A program made the translations under genes and the position numbers. The notes below the pieces were generated by a model, which ran no database searches, was not told the origin of the DNA, and worked only from the letters and a program-made list of their open reading frames with translations. A stretch of 64,000 nucleotides of DNA from assembly GCF_000478275.1 (NCBI RefSeq), contig NZ_ASJB01000030.1:62001-126000 (forward strand), given 5' to 3'. The DNA comes from Amycolatopsis orientalis DSM 40040 = KCTC 9412 (GTDB lineage: Bacteria > Actinomycetota > Actinomycetes > Mycobacteriales > Pseudonocardiaceae). Shown here one piece after another: positions 44,472 to 52,411 of the stretch. The stretch's first letter is position 1, and the number at the start of each line of letters is the position of its first letter.

Positions 44472-45116
44472 TCAGGGGAAGATCACGTCCGAGCAGGTGT
44501 AGAAGGCCTCGCCGGAATCGGGCCAGTGGCGTTGCCAGATCGAGTAGATCAGATGCCTGCCGGTACGCCCGCCGGGCAGGTTCGCCCGCAACTGGTAGGC
44601 GTTGCCGACGACCGGCGGATTGTCCTGCTTGTAGAACGGGGTGTCTTCCAGATCGGACCACTTGAGCGGTTTCGTCGGGTCATAGCCCGGCTTGGTGACG
44701 TACAGCTCGAAGGTGCCCGGGTGCGCGGCGGTCCGCTGGTACTTGAAGGTGTACGGACCGCTGCCCGGCATCGTGGTCGCCGGCCAGTCGGCGCGGGGCA
44801 GGTCGAGCCCCTTGTACTTGCTCCGGCCGGCGCTGCACAGCTTGCCGTCCGGGATGATCTCACGGCTGCGGCCGCCGGCGTCCGCGATGTTGACCTCGTC
44901 CCAGTCGTAGATCGGCCAGCTGTCGCCCACCGCGATGGCGGCCTTGCACGCGGCGGAGCGCGGATTTTCCGGACCTTCCTGGAAACATTGCATGATCCGG
45001 CTGATCGGATTGCTCATCGAGCCGTGCGCGAGGGCGGGGACGGCGTTGAACGCCGAGACCGCGCCGAACACGGCGGTCAGTATCGCGACTTTGACGGCGG
45101 AGCGGGAAAATCTCAT
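44472..45116 (-). CDS. AA10 lytic polysaccharide monooxygenase (chitin/cellulose-active)
   Basis: ATG 45116 with GAGAGGAA upstream. 214 aa: signal peptide 1-30 (ending VPALA), so the mature protein starts with His31 (HGSMSNPISRI), the N-terminal half of the copper histidine brace. The second His is in YQRTAAHPGTFELYVTKPGYDP, the conserved AA10 block. Two Cys pairs (MQCFQEGP / AACKAA, and KLCSAG / TCSDV) fit the fold. No extra carbohydrate-binding module. The enzyme oxidatively cleaves crystalline chitin or cellulose outside the cell. A DasR-type operator just upstream points to control by N-acetylglucosamine and so to chitin. Confidence 0.9.
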   Translation of the reverse strand: MRFSRSAVKVAILTAVFGAVSAFNAVPALAHGSMSNPISRIMQCFQEGPENPRSAACKAAIAVGDSWPIYDWDEVNIADAGGRSREIIPDGKLCSAGRSKYKGLDLPRADWPATTMPGSGPYTFKYQRTAAHPGTFELYVTKPGYDPTKPLKWSDLEDTPFYKQDNPPVVGNAYQLRANLPGGRTGRHLIYSIWQRHWPDSGEAFYTCSDVIFP

Positions 45117-45136
45117 CGCAAAGTTCCTCTCATGAG

Positions 45137-45148
45137 AGGTCTAGACCA
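45137..45148. promoter_or_regulatory. DasR-type dre operator upstream of the LPMO
   Basis: AGGTCTAGACCA on the plus strand, i.e. TGGTCTAGACCT on the coding strand, matches 11 of 12 core bases of the known DasR consensus TGGTCTAGACCA. It lies about 21 bp upstream of the LPMO start, just before its ribosome site. DasR is the GntR-type regulator that controls chitin and aminosugar use in actinomycetes and is released by glucosamine-6-phosphate. Confidence 0.8.
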
Positions 45149-45274
45149 CCACCCAAGGTAGGCCTGCCGTCACACCGGCGTGTAGGCCCGAAAGTCGGGC
45201 ACGGGCGATTTCGCGTGTGCGCGATGGTCGCCCTGGACCACGTGCACTCATCGAGAGATGAGGTAATCGAGGAA

Positions 45275-45652
45275 TCAGGCAGGCGGAACAGTCGTGAAGA
45301 ACTCGTAGCTGTGGCCGTTCGGGTCACCGACGTAGACGCCACGCCCGCCACCCAGGTGGTTGATCGACCGGTCCCAGCCGTTTTCGGGGCCGGACCCGTA
45401 CGGCACGTGGGGCCACTGCTCCAGACGCGCGATCAGGCCGTCGAAGGTGGTGTCGTCGACAAGGAACCCGAAGTGCCCGGCGACGACGGCGTGACGCTCG
45501 TCGAAGTCGAGGGTCAAGTCGTCGTTGACCCGCACCGGCGTGAACGGCCCCGTGCGCTCCCCGACCCGCAGGTCGAGCAGCTCGGCGAAGAACAACGCTG
45601 CCGCGTCCTGATCGGCGGCGCGGACGATGGTGTGGTTGAGGACCACGGTCAC
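45275..45652 (-). CDS. VOC-family (glyoxalase/bleomycin-resistance-like) protein
   Basis: GTG 45652 with GGAGG 8 nt upstream; 125 aa. LNHTIVRAADQDAAALFFAELLDL opens the first beta-alpha-beta unit, GHFGFLVDDTTFDGLIARLE the second, and DPNGHSYEFFT closes it with the conserved metal Glu. The His/Glu set for metal binding is present. Substrate unknown. It is divergent from a MarR gene across a palindrome-bearing 79-bp gap and is the probable target of that regulator. Confidence 0.85.
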   Translation of the reverse strand: MTVVLNHTIVRAADQDAAALFFAELLDLRVGERTGPFTPVRVNDDLTLDFDERHAVVAGHFGFLVDDTTFDGLIARLEQWPHVPYGSGPENGWDRSINHLGGGRGVYVGDPNGHSYEFFTTVPPA

Positions 45653-45675
45653 TGGACCAACCTCCCCAGTAGAAG

Positions 45676-45712
45676 CGTGCGATTCGCACGTACTATAGGT
45701 GCGATCCGCACG
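45676..45712. promoter_or_regulatory. Palindromic operators between VOC and MarR genes
   Basis: CGTGCGATTCGCACG (45676-45690) and GGTGCGATCCGCACG (45698-45712), two near-identical 15-bp palindromes (half-site GTGCG, one mismatch in the outer base of the second) spaced 22 bp, two helical turns. They fill the gap between the divergent starts at 45652 and 45732, so the MarR protein would autoregulate and repress the VOC gene. Confidence 0.85.
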
Positions 45713-45731
45713 TTTTGGCTAGACTTGCCGC

Positions 45732-46169
45732 ATGGACGATGGTGGGCCCGCACTTTTCCGGCTCGTGCGGTATTGGTCGCGGCGGTGGGCCCGTGGTGTC
45801 GCACTGGAGACAGGAGACGACGCGTCGGTGCCCCAGCACATCCTCGTCGTCGACGCCGTCGACGCGCTTCGGCGTGCCGGGGGCGAGGCAACGATCGGCC
45901 AGGTGGCCCGACAGCTCGGTCTGGACCGCTCCGGAGCCAGCCGGATGGTCGCCGCAGCGGCCGAGAAGGGCTACCTCGAGCAACGACGGGCTCACTCAGA
46001 CGCTCGCCGCAGCGTAGTGGCGTTAACCACTGCCGGACAGGAACTGCTCGACCAATCACACCAGTGGCAGCGAGCGAAGTTCGTCGAACTCACCGCCGAT
46101 TGGAGTTCCTCCGACCGAGCCACCTTCGCCCGATATCTCGAGCGCCTCGCACGCGATGTCGAAGCTTGA
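45732..46169 (+). CDS. MarR-family transcriptional regulator
   Basis: ATG 45732; 145 aa. Winged-helix core ATIGQVARQLGLDRSGASRMVAAAAEKGYLEQ, wing SDARRSVVALTTAG, and flanking dimerisation helices (FRLVRYWSRRWARGVAL; FARYLERLARDVEA). Divergent from the VOC gene with two palindromes in between, and only 19 bp from the second one, so negative autoregulation is likely. The inducer is unknown. Confidence 0.9.
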   Translation: MDDGGPALFRLVRYWSRRWARGVALETGDDASVPQHILVVDAVDALRRAGGEATIGQVARQLGLDRSGASRMVAAAAEKGYLEQRRAHSDARRSVVALTTAGQELLDQSHQWQRAKFVELTADWSSSDRATFARYLERLARDVEA

Positions 46170-46262
46170 CTCGCCCACGGGCCTTTTCCGGAACACCTCG
46201 GAGTGACCATCCGCGGTGCTGAATGTCTCAGCCACCAACGGTGAAGAAAGAGGCCTCGCGGA

Positions 46263-46862
46263 TCACAGTCGCTCTCCCAAGAGTTTCGCCACCTGGAGGT
46301 AGCCGTCCTTCTTCCGGAGCTGCGGGAGATGGAGATTCAGCATCCTGGTTTCTCCATGCACGCGCTTGGCGACGGCTAGCGTGGTCCAGTAGTCATCCAG
46401 GTCGCAGTACATCGCGGCGTCTCCGACACCGGGGATCGGCGTGTTCGGGCCAGGGCAGTTCTCGGCCGTCGTGAAGACCGGAGTGTTGGGGTCGGCTTTG
46501 GCGAAGGCGAAATAGTAGAGCCTTGGCCTCGTTTCGGACCGCTGATCGTCGGTTGCGTAAGCGCAGGTGTACTCAGGCGCCGTCTTGGTCGCTCCGGGTG
46601 GTTCTTCCGTGGCGGCGATACCCACGATGCCGATGATCGGGGCGAGTTCTCCCGCTCCGAGGAACGGGCAGGCGGCGGTCACCTTCGCCGGGGAAATCGC
46701 AGGAGTGAAGGCGGGCGGCGTGCTGCTGGGGGCAGATTTGCTCGGTGTCGGCTTGCTCGACGACGACGGAGAAGGAGGTGTGGGACTTTCGTCCGGACCA
46801 CCGCAGGCCGAAGCCGCGAGCAGCAGGCTTACCGTGGCGAGAGCAACCCTGGATCTGTTCAT
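46263..46862 (-). CDS. DUF3558-like lipoprotein
   Basis: ATG 46862, with GGAGCAG upstream. 199 aa: lipoprotein signal with lipobox SACG (Cys20), a Ser/Pro/Thr linker (about 25-55), then a DUF3558-type domain with AACPFLGAGELAPIIG, EYTCAYATD and AMYCDLDDYWTTLAVAKR. These are surface lipoproteins characteristic of Pseudonocardiales and relatives; function unknown. Three further Cys residues could form disulfides. Confidence 0.8.
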   Translation of the reverse strand: MNRSRVALATVSLLLAASACGGPDESPTPPSPSSSSKPTPSKSAPSSTPPAFTPAISPAKVTAACPFLGAGELAPIIGIVGIAATEEPPGATKTAPEYTCAYATDDQRSETRPRLYYFAFAKADPNTPVFTTAENCPGPNTPIPGVGDAAMYCDLDDYWTTLAVAKRVHGETRMLNLHLPQLRKKDGYLQVAKLLGERL

Positions 46863-47546
46863 CGAAGAAATCTGCTCCTGGCCTCGGACGGGGTGGGACT
46901 GTAGTTGCCCAGCGCGATCGACAACGACATCGCCATACCCGGCACCACCCCCGGGGATTGAGGTTCACCGAGGTGCCCGGACACACCGTGCAGGCCGTCG
47001 GCGAGACAACGGTCAGCCTCGCCGCGCCAACCGCGGCGTCCAGGACAATGGCGCCCTTTCGCCTTCGTTGAAATTGACATTGTCATCGTCCTTTTCCCGC
47101 AAAAATATGTCCACGGAACCGATACCGGAAAATCAGTCCGGCTTGTGGCGCCACACGAAAACCGAGGTGAGTCCTGATCTGGATATTGACGCGACGCGCA
47201 CTCGTCACACACCGACCTCAGCACCGCGTATGGATTGCCACCTGCGACACGACCCCCAATACGCCACCCTGATCCGTCACAAATGTGACATCGCACTGCT
47301 ACATGTCACATGAGCTTGGCAGGAGATCGCCGCCTCGTCAAGACACCAGTGCCCCGGGCCCTGTCGCGTCGGCGGACGAGCCAAGAGGCTGATCTGGCAG
47401 GTTGGGAACATGCGCGTCCATCGAGGCCGGGTACGTCACCCCGCTGGTGCCCGCGATCATGGTGCCGTGCGGGCAATCGCGCTCGGCGGAGCCCCGGCGA
47501 GAGCGATCCGTCTTCCAGCTGACGGCGAAAGGGACAAGAGCCCCTT
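46863..47546. other. Intergenic region with inverted repeats
   Basis: 684 bp without a gene I trust; the minus-strand frame at 46859-47296 is Arg/Gly/Cys-rich and unconvincing. Two small inverted repeats are present: TGACATTGTCA at 47075-47085, and TGTGACAT (47284-47291) with ATGTCACA (47303-47310). The region around 47090-47170 is noticeably AT-richer than the rest, as promoters are. It may serve the ankyrin gene. Confidence 0.35.
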
Positions 47547-47873
47547 ATGAACTGGTCACCAGCTCACCAAGCAGTCGAACTCAACAACCTGTCTCAGCTT
47601 CGGGATCTGCTCGACGCCGGTCACGACGTCGAGGACGACAATGGAGACGGCTGGACCCTGCTGCGCCATGCCGTCGATGTCGAGCACGACGGTCACGTCC
47701 AGACCGGCGAACCTCTCCACGCCGACATCACCGCGTTCCTGCTCGCCCGCGGAGCCGATCCCCTCCGGCGCCGCAACGGGATCCCAGTCGTCGAGGAGGC
47801 GGAGATCCTCGGACACTGGCTCGCCGCCGACATCATGCGCAACTGGATCAACCGCGGACACCAGACGCCTTAG
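47547..47873 (+). CDS. Small ankyrin-repeat protein
   Basis: ATG 47547; 108 aa. SPAHQAVELNNLSQLRDLLDAG and GDGWTLLRHAVDVEHDG, then ITAFLLARGADPLRRRNG, are two to three ankyrin repeats with the expected TLL/HA and LL-x-x-GAD features. No signal peptide. A cytosolic protein-protein interaction module; partner unknown. Confidence 0.75.
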   Translation: MNWSPAHQAVELNNLSQLRDLLDAGHDVEDDNGDGWTLLRHAVDVEHDGHVQTGEPLHADITAFLLARGADPLRRRNGIPVVEEAEILGHWLAADIMRNWINRGHQTP

Positions 47874-48076
47874 TCGTAGCCGCACTGGCGAGACGCCTCC
47901 CGCTGCCAACTCTTCATGAAGGCGATCTGGCGAGTTCCACCGCGCGTACGGCGTCGGCGAGGCAGCCCTGCGGCAGTTCGAAGGTGAGCGCGATGGCGCA
48001 CCGCGAGATCAGCATCCAGCAGCGTCCGAGGACGCATGTGTCGCCGACCAGAACCGAACAAGTGAAGAGGAGCGGT

Positions 48077-48478
48077 ATGACCGACGATGTGGCCGGCCAG
48101 GTGATCAAGGCCGAGCAGGATCGGATCCGATGTCTCCTCGACGTGGATCGCGGCACCTACGACCGCTTGCACGCCGCGGAGTACCGGTTGTGCAACCCGA
48201 CCGGCACCGTGTGGACGAAGGCCGAATACCTGGATCTCCTCACCACCGGGCGGGTCGTCTACCGGGAGTTGAGGTCGACCGGTGACGTGGAGGCCATCGT
48301 CGGCACCGACGTCGTCGTCCTCCGCTACCGGTGCGTCATCGAACTCACCGTCGACGGCGCGGACATCCCGCGGCACGAGGCCTGGCACACCGACGTCTAC
48401 ACCCATGCCGGCGGCACGTGGCGTTGTGCCTGGTCGCAAGCCACCGGCATCATGGACCTTCCGTCGGCCACGTCCTGA
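48077..48478 (+). CDS. DUF4440/NTF2-like protein
   Basis: ATG 48077 has GAGGAG six bases upstream, which fixes the start although the frame is open far further back. 133 aa with the NTF2-like pattern: VIKAEQDRIRCLLDVDRGTYDRLHAAEYRL, TKAEYLDLLTTGRVVYREL, VVLRYRCVIELTVDG, RHEAWHTDVYTHAGGTWRCAWSQAT. This fold binds small molecules or acts as an isomerase or scaffold; DUF4440 members are mostly unassigned. Confidence 0.8.
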   Translation: MTDDVAGQVIKAEQDRIRCLLDVDRGTYDRLHAAEYRLCNPTGTVWTKAEYLDLLTTGRVVYRELRSTGDVEAIVGTDVVVLRYRCVIELTVDGADIPRHEAWHTDVYTHAGGTWRCAWSQATGIMDLPSATS

Positions 48479-48536
48479 CCCAGCATGAGGAAGGCGGGCC
48501 CCGCCGGACTTGACGTCGCGACTCTGGGGAGGGGAC

Positions 48537-49583
48537 ATGTCGTTGACCGGGTGGGATGGCGAACGAAGCCGGTTGCTGGCGGCCGGTGCTGGTGATCTGG
48601 CCGGGATGGCGCTGGCGAACGTCGTGCGCGAGTACCCGCACCATGAGACGCACTGGCACGTCGAGGGCGTGGCCATCCCCGCCCCGCGGCAGCTGCATCC
48701 AGCCTTCTACGGCAGTTGCGACTGGCATTCCTGTGTGGAGATGTTCTGGGTGCTGGTGCGCCTGCTGCGCCACCACGGCGATCTCGTGCCCGCCGCGGAG
48801 ATCCGCCGCACACTCGACGAGCACCTGACCGCCCGGGCACTGGCGGCCGAGGTCGCCTACTTCGCCGCCGACGAACATCGCACCACCCAACGTCCCTACG
48901 GCTGGTCGGCGCTGCTGGAACTCACCCAGGAGACCGCCACCTGGGACGACCCGGACGCCGCGCGCTGGTCGACCGGCTTGCACGAGTTGAGCGCGGTCTT
49001 CGTGACCTGCTATCTCGACTGGCTGCCGCGGGCCACTTATCCGATCCGGACCGGGGTGCACGACAACGGCGCGTTCGGGCTGTCCCGTGCCCTGCCCTAC
49101 GCCGGCTACCTCGCCGACCACGGCGAACCGCGGCTGCGGCAGGTCATCACCGAGACCGCCTGGCGGTGGTTCGGAGCCGACCACGACTACCCCGGCTCCT
49201 GGGAGCCCTCCGGAGCCGATTTCCTGTCCCCGGCGCTGGCCGAAGCCGAACTCATGACCCGGCTGCTGCCCGCGACCGAGTTCGCCGCCTGGCTGCACGG
49301 GTTCCTTCCCGGCATCGCCGACCGGAAACCCGCGGCCCTCTTCACACCGGCGACCGTGACCGATTCCTCCGACGGGCTGATCGCCCACCTGCACGGTCTC
49401 AACCTGCACCGAGCCTGGTGCTGGCACCGCCTCGCGCACGCCCTCCCCGCCGGCGACGACCGGATCCCCGCGATGCTCGACACCGCACACGCCCACACCC
49501 ACGCCTCGCTGCCCCAGCTCACCGGCGGCTCGTACGCGGTCGAACACTTCCTGGGCTACTACGCACTCCTCCTGCTCAGCTGA
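48537..49583 (+). CDS. DUF2891-family protein
   Basis: ATG 48537 after GAGGGG; a TTG at 48510 is less likely. 348 aa. HPAFYGSCDWHSCVEMFWVLVRLL, RPYGWSALLELTQE, NGAFGLSRALPYAG and WEPSGADFLSPALAEAELM are the DUF2891 signature blocks, an alpha/alpha-barrel-like protein that resembles glycoside-processing enzymes but has no proven reaction. The C-terminus overlaps the convergent MFS gene by 8 bp. Confidence 0.8.
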   Translation: MSLTGWDGERSRLLAAGAGDLAGMALANVVREYPHHETHWHVEGVAIPAPRQLHPAFYGSCDWHSCVEMFWVLVRLLRHHGDLVPAAEIRRTLDEHLTARALAAEVAYFAADEHRTTQRPYGWSALLELTQETATWDDPDAARWSTGLHELSAVFVTCYLDWLPRATYPIRTGVHDNGAFGLSRALPYAGYLADHGEPRLRQVITETAWRWFGADHDYPGSWEPSGADFLSPALAEAELMTRLLPATEFAAWLHGFLPGIADRKPAALFTPATVTDSSDGLIAHLHGLNLHRAWCWHRLAHALPAGDDRIPAMLDTAHAHTHASLPQLTGGSYAVEHFLGYYALLLLS

Positions 49584-50760
49584 GCGACGGGGCGCGCGAC
49601 CAGTCAGTACGCGGTGAGCGATCGAGGATCACCAACGGGATCGTGACCAGCGCCAGTGCCGCGCCGATCCAGAACACCGCGGTGACCGGGGCGCCCACGT
49701 TCAGCACCCCGGCGGCGAAGGCGGGGGTGAGACTGATGCCCAGCTGGAAGGCCGACACCGTGGTGGCACCGGCCAGCGTCGGCGCGGAAGCGGCGATCGC
49801 GAAGACCCGTCCGTACAGCGCCGGGTTCAGCACGAAAGCCGCGACGCCCAGCAGGAACACCAAAGGTACGACGATCCAAGCGGACGCGGCGAAGAGGGCG
49901 AGCAGGACCGAGAACAGAGCGATGCCGAGCGCCCCGCCGAGCAGCGCGTGGTGGGGCCGCCGGTCGGAGATCCGGCCGCCGAGGGAGAGACCGACGAAGG
50001 CGCCGATGCCGAAAAGCGCGAGTACCGCGGGGATCCAGACGGCGGGAACGCGGGTGACGTCGGCGAGAACCGCGGCCAGGTAGTTGAAGGACACCATGTA
50101 CGCGGCGGTGCTCAGGATCGTGATCGCGTAGACACCCCAGAGGCGTGGTGTCCGCATCACGCGCAGTTCCGCGGCGAGGCTGGGTTCCGCCGACGCCGCG
50201 GTGACGGGCAGGCCGGAAGCGCAGGCGACCACGCCCAGCAGGGTGAGTGCGACGACGCCCCAGAAGCCGCCCGTCCAGTCCGTGAGGTTGCTGAGCAAGG
50301 TGCCGGCGGGGCCTCCGGCGACCATGGCGACGCTGAGTCCGGCGACGACGACGCCGGAGGCGCGGGCGTTGCGGTCGGGGGTCACCAGGCCGATCGCGGT
50401 CACGGCGGCGACGGCGAAGAAGCCGGCGTAGGCGAGCCCGGCGACGAACCTGGTGGCCAGCAGCGTCCAGTAGTCGTCGGCGAGCAGGCCCGCCGCGATG
50501 GCGGCGGCGAAAACGGCCTGTGTGGTCATCAGCGCGGTGCGTCGCGGCCACTTCAAGCTGAGCACGGCGAACGGCGGGCCGCCGAGCACGACACCGAGCG
50601 CGAACGCGGTGATGAGCGCGCCCGCCGAGGAGAGGGAGACGCCGAGGTCCGTGGCGACCGAGGGCAGGACCCCGGCCATCAGGAACTCGGCGCTCCCCAT
50701 CGCGAAGAGGCTGAAAGCGAGAAGATAGACGCCGGTGGGGAGCCGGTGGGTTTCGATCAT
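49576..50760 (-). CDS. MFS exporter (DHA1-type)
   Basis: ATG 50760; 394 aa with 12 predicted spans (LLAFSLFAMGSAEFLMAGVLP first). DHA1 family marks include FLMAGVLPSVATDLGVS, the loop-2-type motif PRRTALMTTQAVFAAA, and GPAGTLLSNLTDWTGGFWGV in span 5. Likely exports a drug or metabolite, with proton antiport. Divergent from an XRE-cupin regulator across a 77-bp gap with a 12-bp inverted repeat, so it is probably repressed by that protein. Confidence 0.85.
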   Translation of the reverse strand: MIETHRLPTGVYLLAFSLFAMGSAEFLMAGVLPSVATDLGVSLSSAGALITAFALGVVLGGPPFAVLSLKWPRRTALMTTQAVFAAAIAAGLLADDYWTLLATRFVAGLAYAGFFAVAAVTAIGLVTPDRNARASGVVVAGLSVAMVAGGPAGTLLSNLTDWTGGFWGVVALTLLGVVACASGLPVTAASAEPSLAAELRVMRTPRLWGVYAITILSTAAYMVSFNYLAAVLADVTRVPAVWIPAVLALFGIGAFVGLSLGGRISDRRPHHALLGGALGIALFSVLLALFAASAWIVVPLVFLLGVAAFVLNPALYGRVFAIAASAPTLAGATTVSAFQLGISLTPAFAAGVLNVGAPVTAVFWIGAALALVTIPLVILDRSPRTDWSRAPSLS

Positions 50761-50784
50761 GGCGCCAGCATCGGGCGGGTTTGG

Positions 50785-50814
50785 CGGTTTCGGCAAAGAA
50801 AGTTGCCGAAACCG
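50785..50814. promoter_or_regulatory. Operator between MFS and XRE-cupin genes
   Basis: CGGTTTCGGCAA (50785-50796) and TTGCCGAAACCG (50803-50814), a perfect 12-bp inverted repeat with a 6-nt spacer (AGAAAG). It lies 24 bp from each of the two divergent starts, so a bound dimer would block both promoters. Confidence 0.85.
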
Positions 50815-50837
50815 GGACGAGCTGGTGATCTGGCCCC

Positions 50838-51401
50838 ATGGAGACACAACCCGCCGTCACCGCGGCGATCGAGCTGATCGCTCCCCGGCTGCGCCGCGCC
50901 CGGGAAAAGAAGGGGACGACGCTGGTGGAACTCAGCCGCGCCACCGGCATCTCCACCAGCACCCTGTCCCGCCTCGAATCCGGGCAGCGCAAGCCCAGCC
51001 TCGAACTCGTCCTGCCGGTCATCGCCGCGCTGGGCCTGCGCGTCGACGAGATCGTCTCCTCACCGAGGGTGCTGGAGCCACCGGTGCCCCCGGACGGGCG
51101 AGTCCTCATCCCGCTCACCCGGCACCAGGGCGAGCCCCGCGCCTACAAGATGACGATCCCGCCCGACGACGAGGCGCCCCGTCCGCGCACGCACACCGGA
51201 TACGAGTGGCTCTACGTGCTCCGGGGCAGGCTTCGGCTCGTGCTCGGCGACCAGGACGTCGTCATGGGGCCCGGCGAGGCGGCCGAGTTCGATTGCCGGA
51301 CGCCGCACTGGTTCGGCGCGGCCGGCCCCGAGGGTGTCGAGGTGCTCAGCCTCTTCGGCAAGCAGGGCGAACGGATCCACGTCCGCGCCCGCACCCGCTG
51401 A
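50838..51401 (+). CDS. XRE-family regulator with C-terminal cupin
   Basis: ATG 50838 without a ribosome site, possibly leaderless. 187 aa. Helix-turn-helix in residues of about 15-70 (LRRAREKKGTTLVELSRATG, STLSRLESGQRKPSLELVLP) and a cupin in about 110-180 (GYEWLYVLRGRLRLVLGDQDVVMGPGEAAEF, PHWFGA). The cupin probably senses a small ligand. It is the likely regulator of the divergent MFS exporter. Confidence 0.9.
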   Translation: METQPAVTAAIELIAPRLRRAREKKGTTLVELSRATGISTSTLSRLESGQRKPSLELVLPVIAALGLRVDEIVSSPRVLEPPVPPDGRVLIPLTRHQGEPRAYKMTIPPDDEAPRPRTHTGYEWLYVLRGRLRLVLGDQDVVMGPGEAAEFDCRTPHWFGAAGPEGVEVLSLFGKQGERIHVRARTR

Positions 51402-51419
51402 CCCTCACCCGGAACCCGC

Positions 51420-52328
51420 TCACGGTCGGATGATGATCTTGCCGCGGATGTCGCCTGCTTCGCTTCTGCGGTGGAGGGTGGCGAGGTCGTCGAGTGTGCG
51501 GCGTTCGGAGATGTCGACGGTGACCACGCCGCGGTCGACAAGGGCCACCAACGCGGCCAGGTGCACGGGGTCGTTGTCGGCGACGACGTGCGTCGCGGCG
51601 ATCCCGGGTGGCGCCTCGATCACGTTGGTCGCCGAGACGACGCGGCCGCCGGGCCGGGCCAGCGCGGCCACCGCGGCCGCCTGCGACTGGTGCAGGGGGA
51701 CGAGGTTGAGCACGACATCGACCCGGCCGTCGACGGCGTCGGCGAGCGGGGTGGTGGTGTAGTCGATGACGTGATCGGCGCCCTGGCGCCGGACCGCCTG
51801 GGTGCTGCGGGGGCCGGCCGTGGCGATCACCCACGCTCCGGCCCGCTTGGCGAGTTGCACGGCGAACCCGCCGATACCGCCGCCCGCGCCGTTGACCAGG
51901 ACACGCTCGCCCTCGGTGAGCCCGGCGCGTTCGATCACCTGCCACGCGGTCAGTCCGGCGAGCGGCAGAGCGGCCGCGTCGGCGAGCGGAATGGTGGTGG
52001 GCGCGGCGACCACCGCCGTGGCGTCGGCGACCGCGAACTCGGCGGCCGCGGCGCCGATCATGCCGACGACCCGGTCACCGACCGCGTGCGCGTGCACCCC
52101 TTCCCCGAGTTGGGCGATCGTGCCCGCCACGTCCCAGCCCAGGGTCAGCGGCAGCTCCGCCGGGGTCAGGTCGCGCAGCATTCCGGAACGCAGTGCCGCC
52201 TCGGTCGGATTGAACGAAGTCGCGGCGACCTGGATGAGTACCTGCCCCGGTCCGGGTGCCGGACGGGCGAGGTCGTCGATCCGGATCATGTTCGCGTCGC
52301 CGTACTGGTGGATCCGTGCTGCTCTCAT
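51420..52328 (-). CDS. NADP-dependent oxidoreductase (MDR, quinone-oxidoreductase-like)
   Basis: ATG 52328; 302 aa. RAARIHQYGDANMIRIDDL and GPGQVLIQVAATSFNPTE form the GroES-like domain, LGWDVAGTIAQLGEGV follows, and the Rossmann part has RVLVNGAGGGIGGFAVQLAKRAG. It ends GDIRGKIIIRP, as in zinc-free medium-chain reductases. Likely reduces quinones or enals with NADPH. Divergent from an AraC-type regulator, which probably controls it. Confidence 0.9.
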   Translation of the reverse strand: MRAARIHQYGDANMIRIDDLARPAPGPGQVLIQVAATSFNPTEAALRSGMLRDLTPAELPLTLGWDVAGTIAQLGEGVHAHAVGDRVVGMIGAAAAEFAVADATAVVAAPTTIPLADAAALPLAGLTAWQVIERAGLTEGERVLVNGAGGGIGGFAVQLAKRAGAWVIATAGPRSTQAVRRQGADHVIDYTTTPLADAVDGRVDVVLNLVPLHQSQAAAVAALARPGGRVVSATNVIEAPPGIAATHVVADNDPVHLAALVALVDRGVVTVDISERRTLDDLATLHRRSEAGDIRGKIIIRP

Positions 52329-52411
52329 GTCCGTGACCCTAATGACGTTGATCAAGACGATCCATGTGTGAACGTCCCCGGTTCCTTCGCGATCGTCCTA
52401 TGCTGACCATC

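Noticed and set aside
46859-47296. 145-codon minus-strand frame upstream of the DUF3558 lipoprotein
   Set aside because: Cys/Arg/Gly-rich, no ribosome site at the proposed starts, no family resemblance; another frame looks partly protein-like (LTVVSPTACTVCPGTS) but has no start codon.
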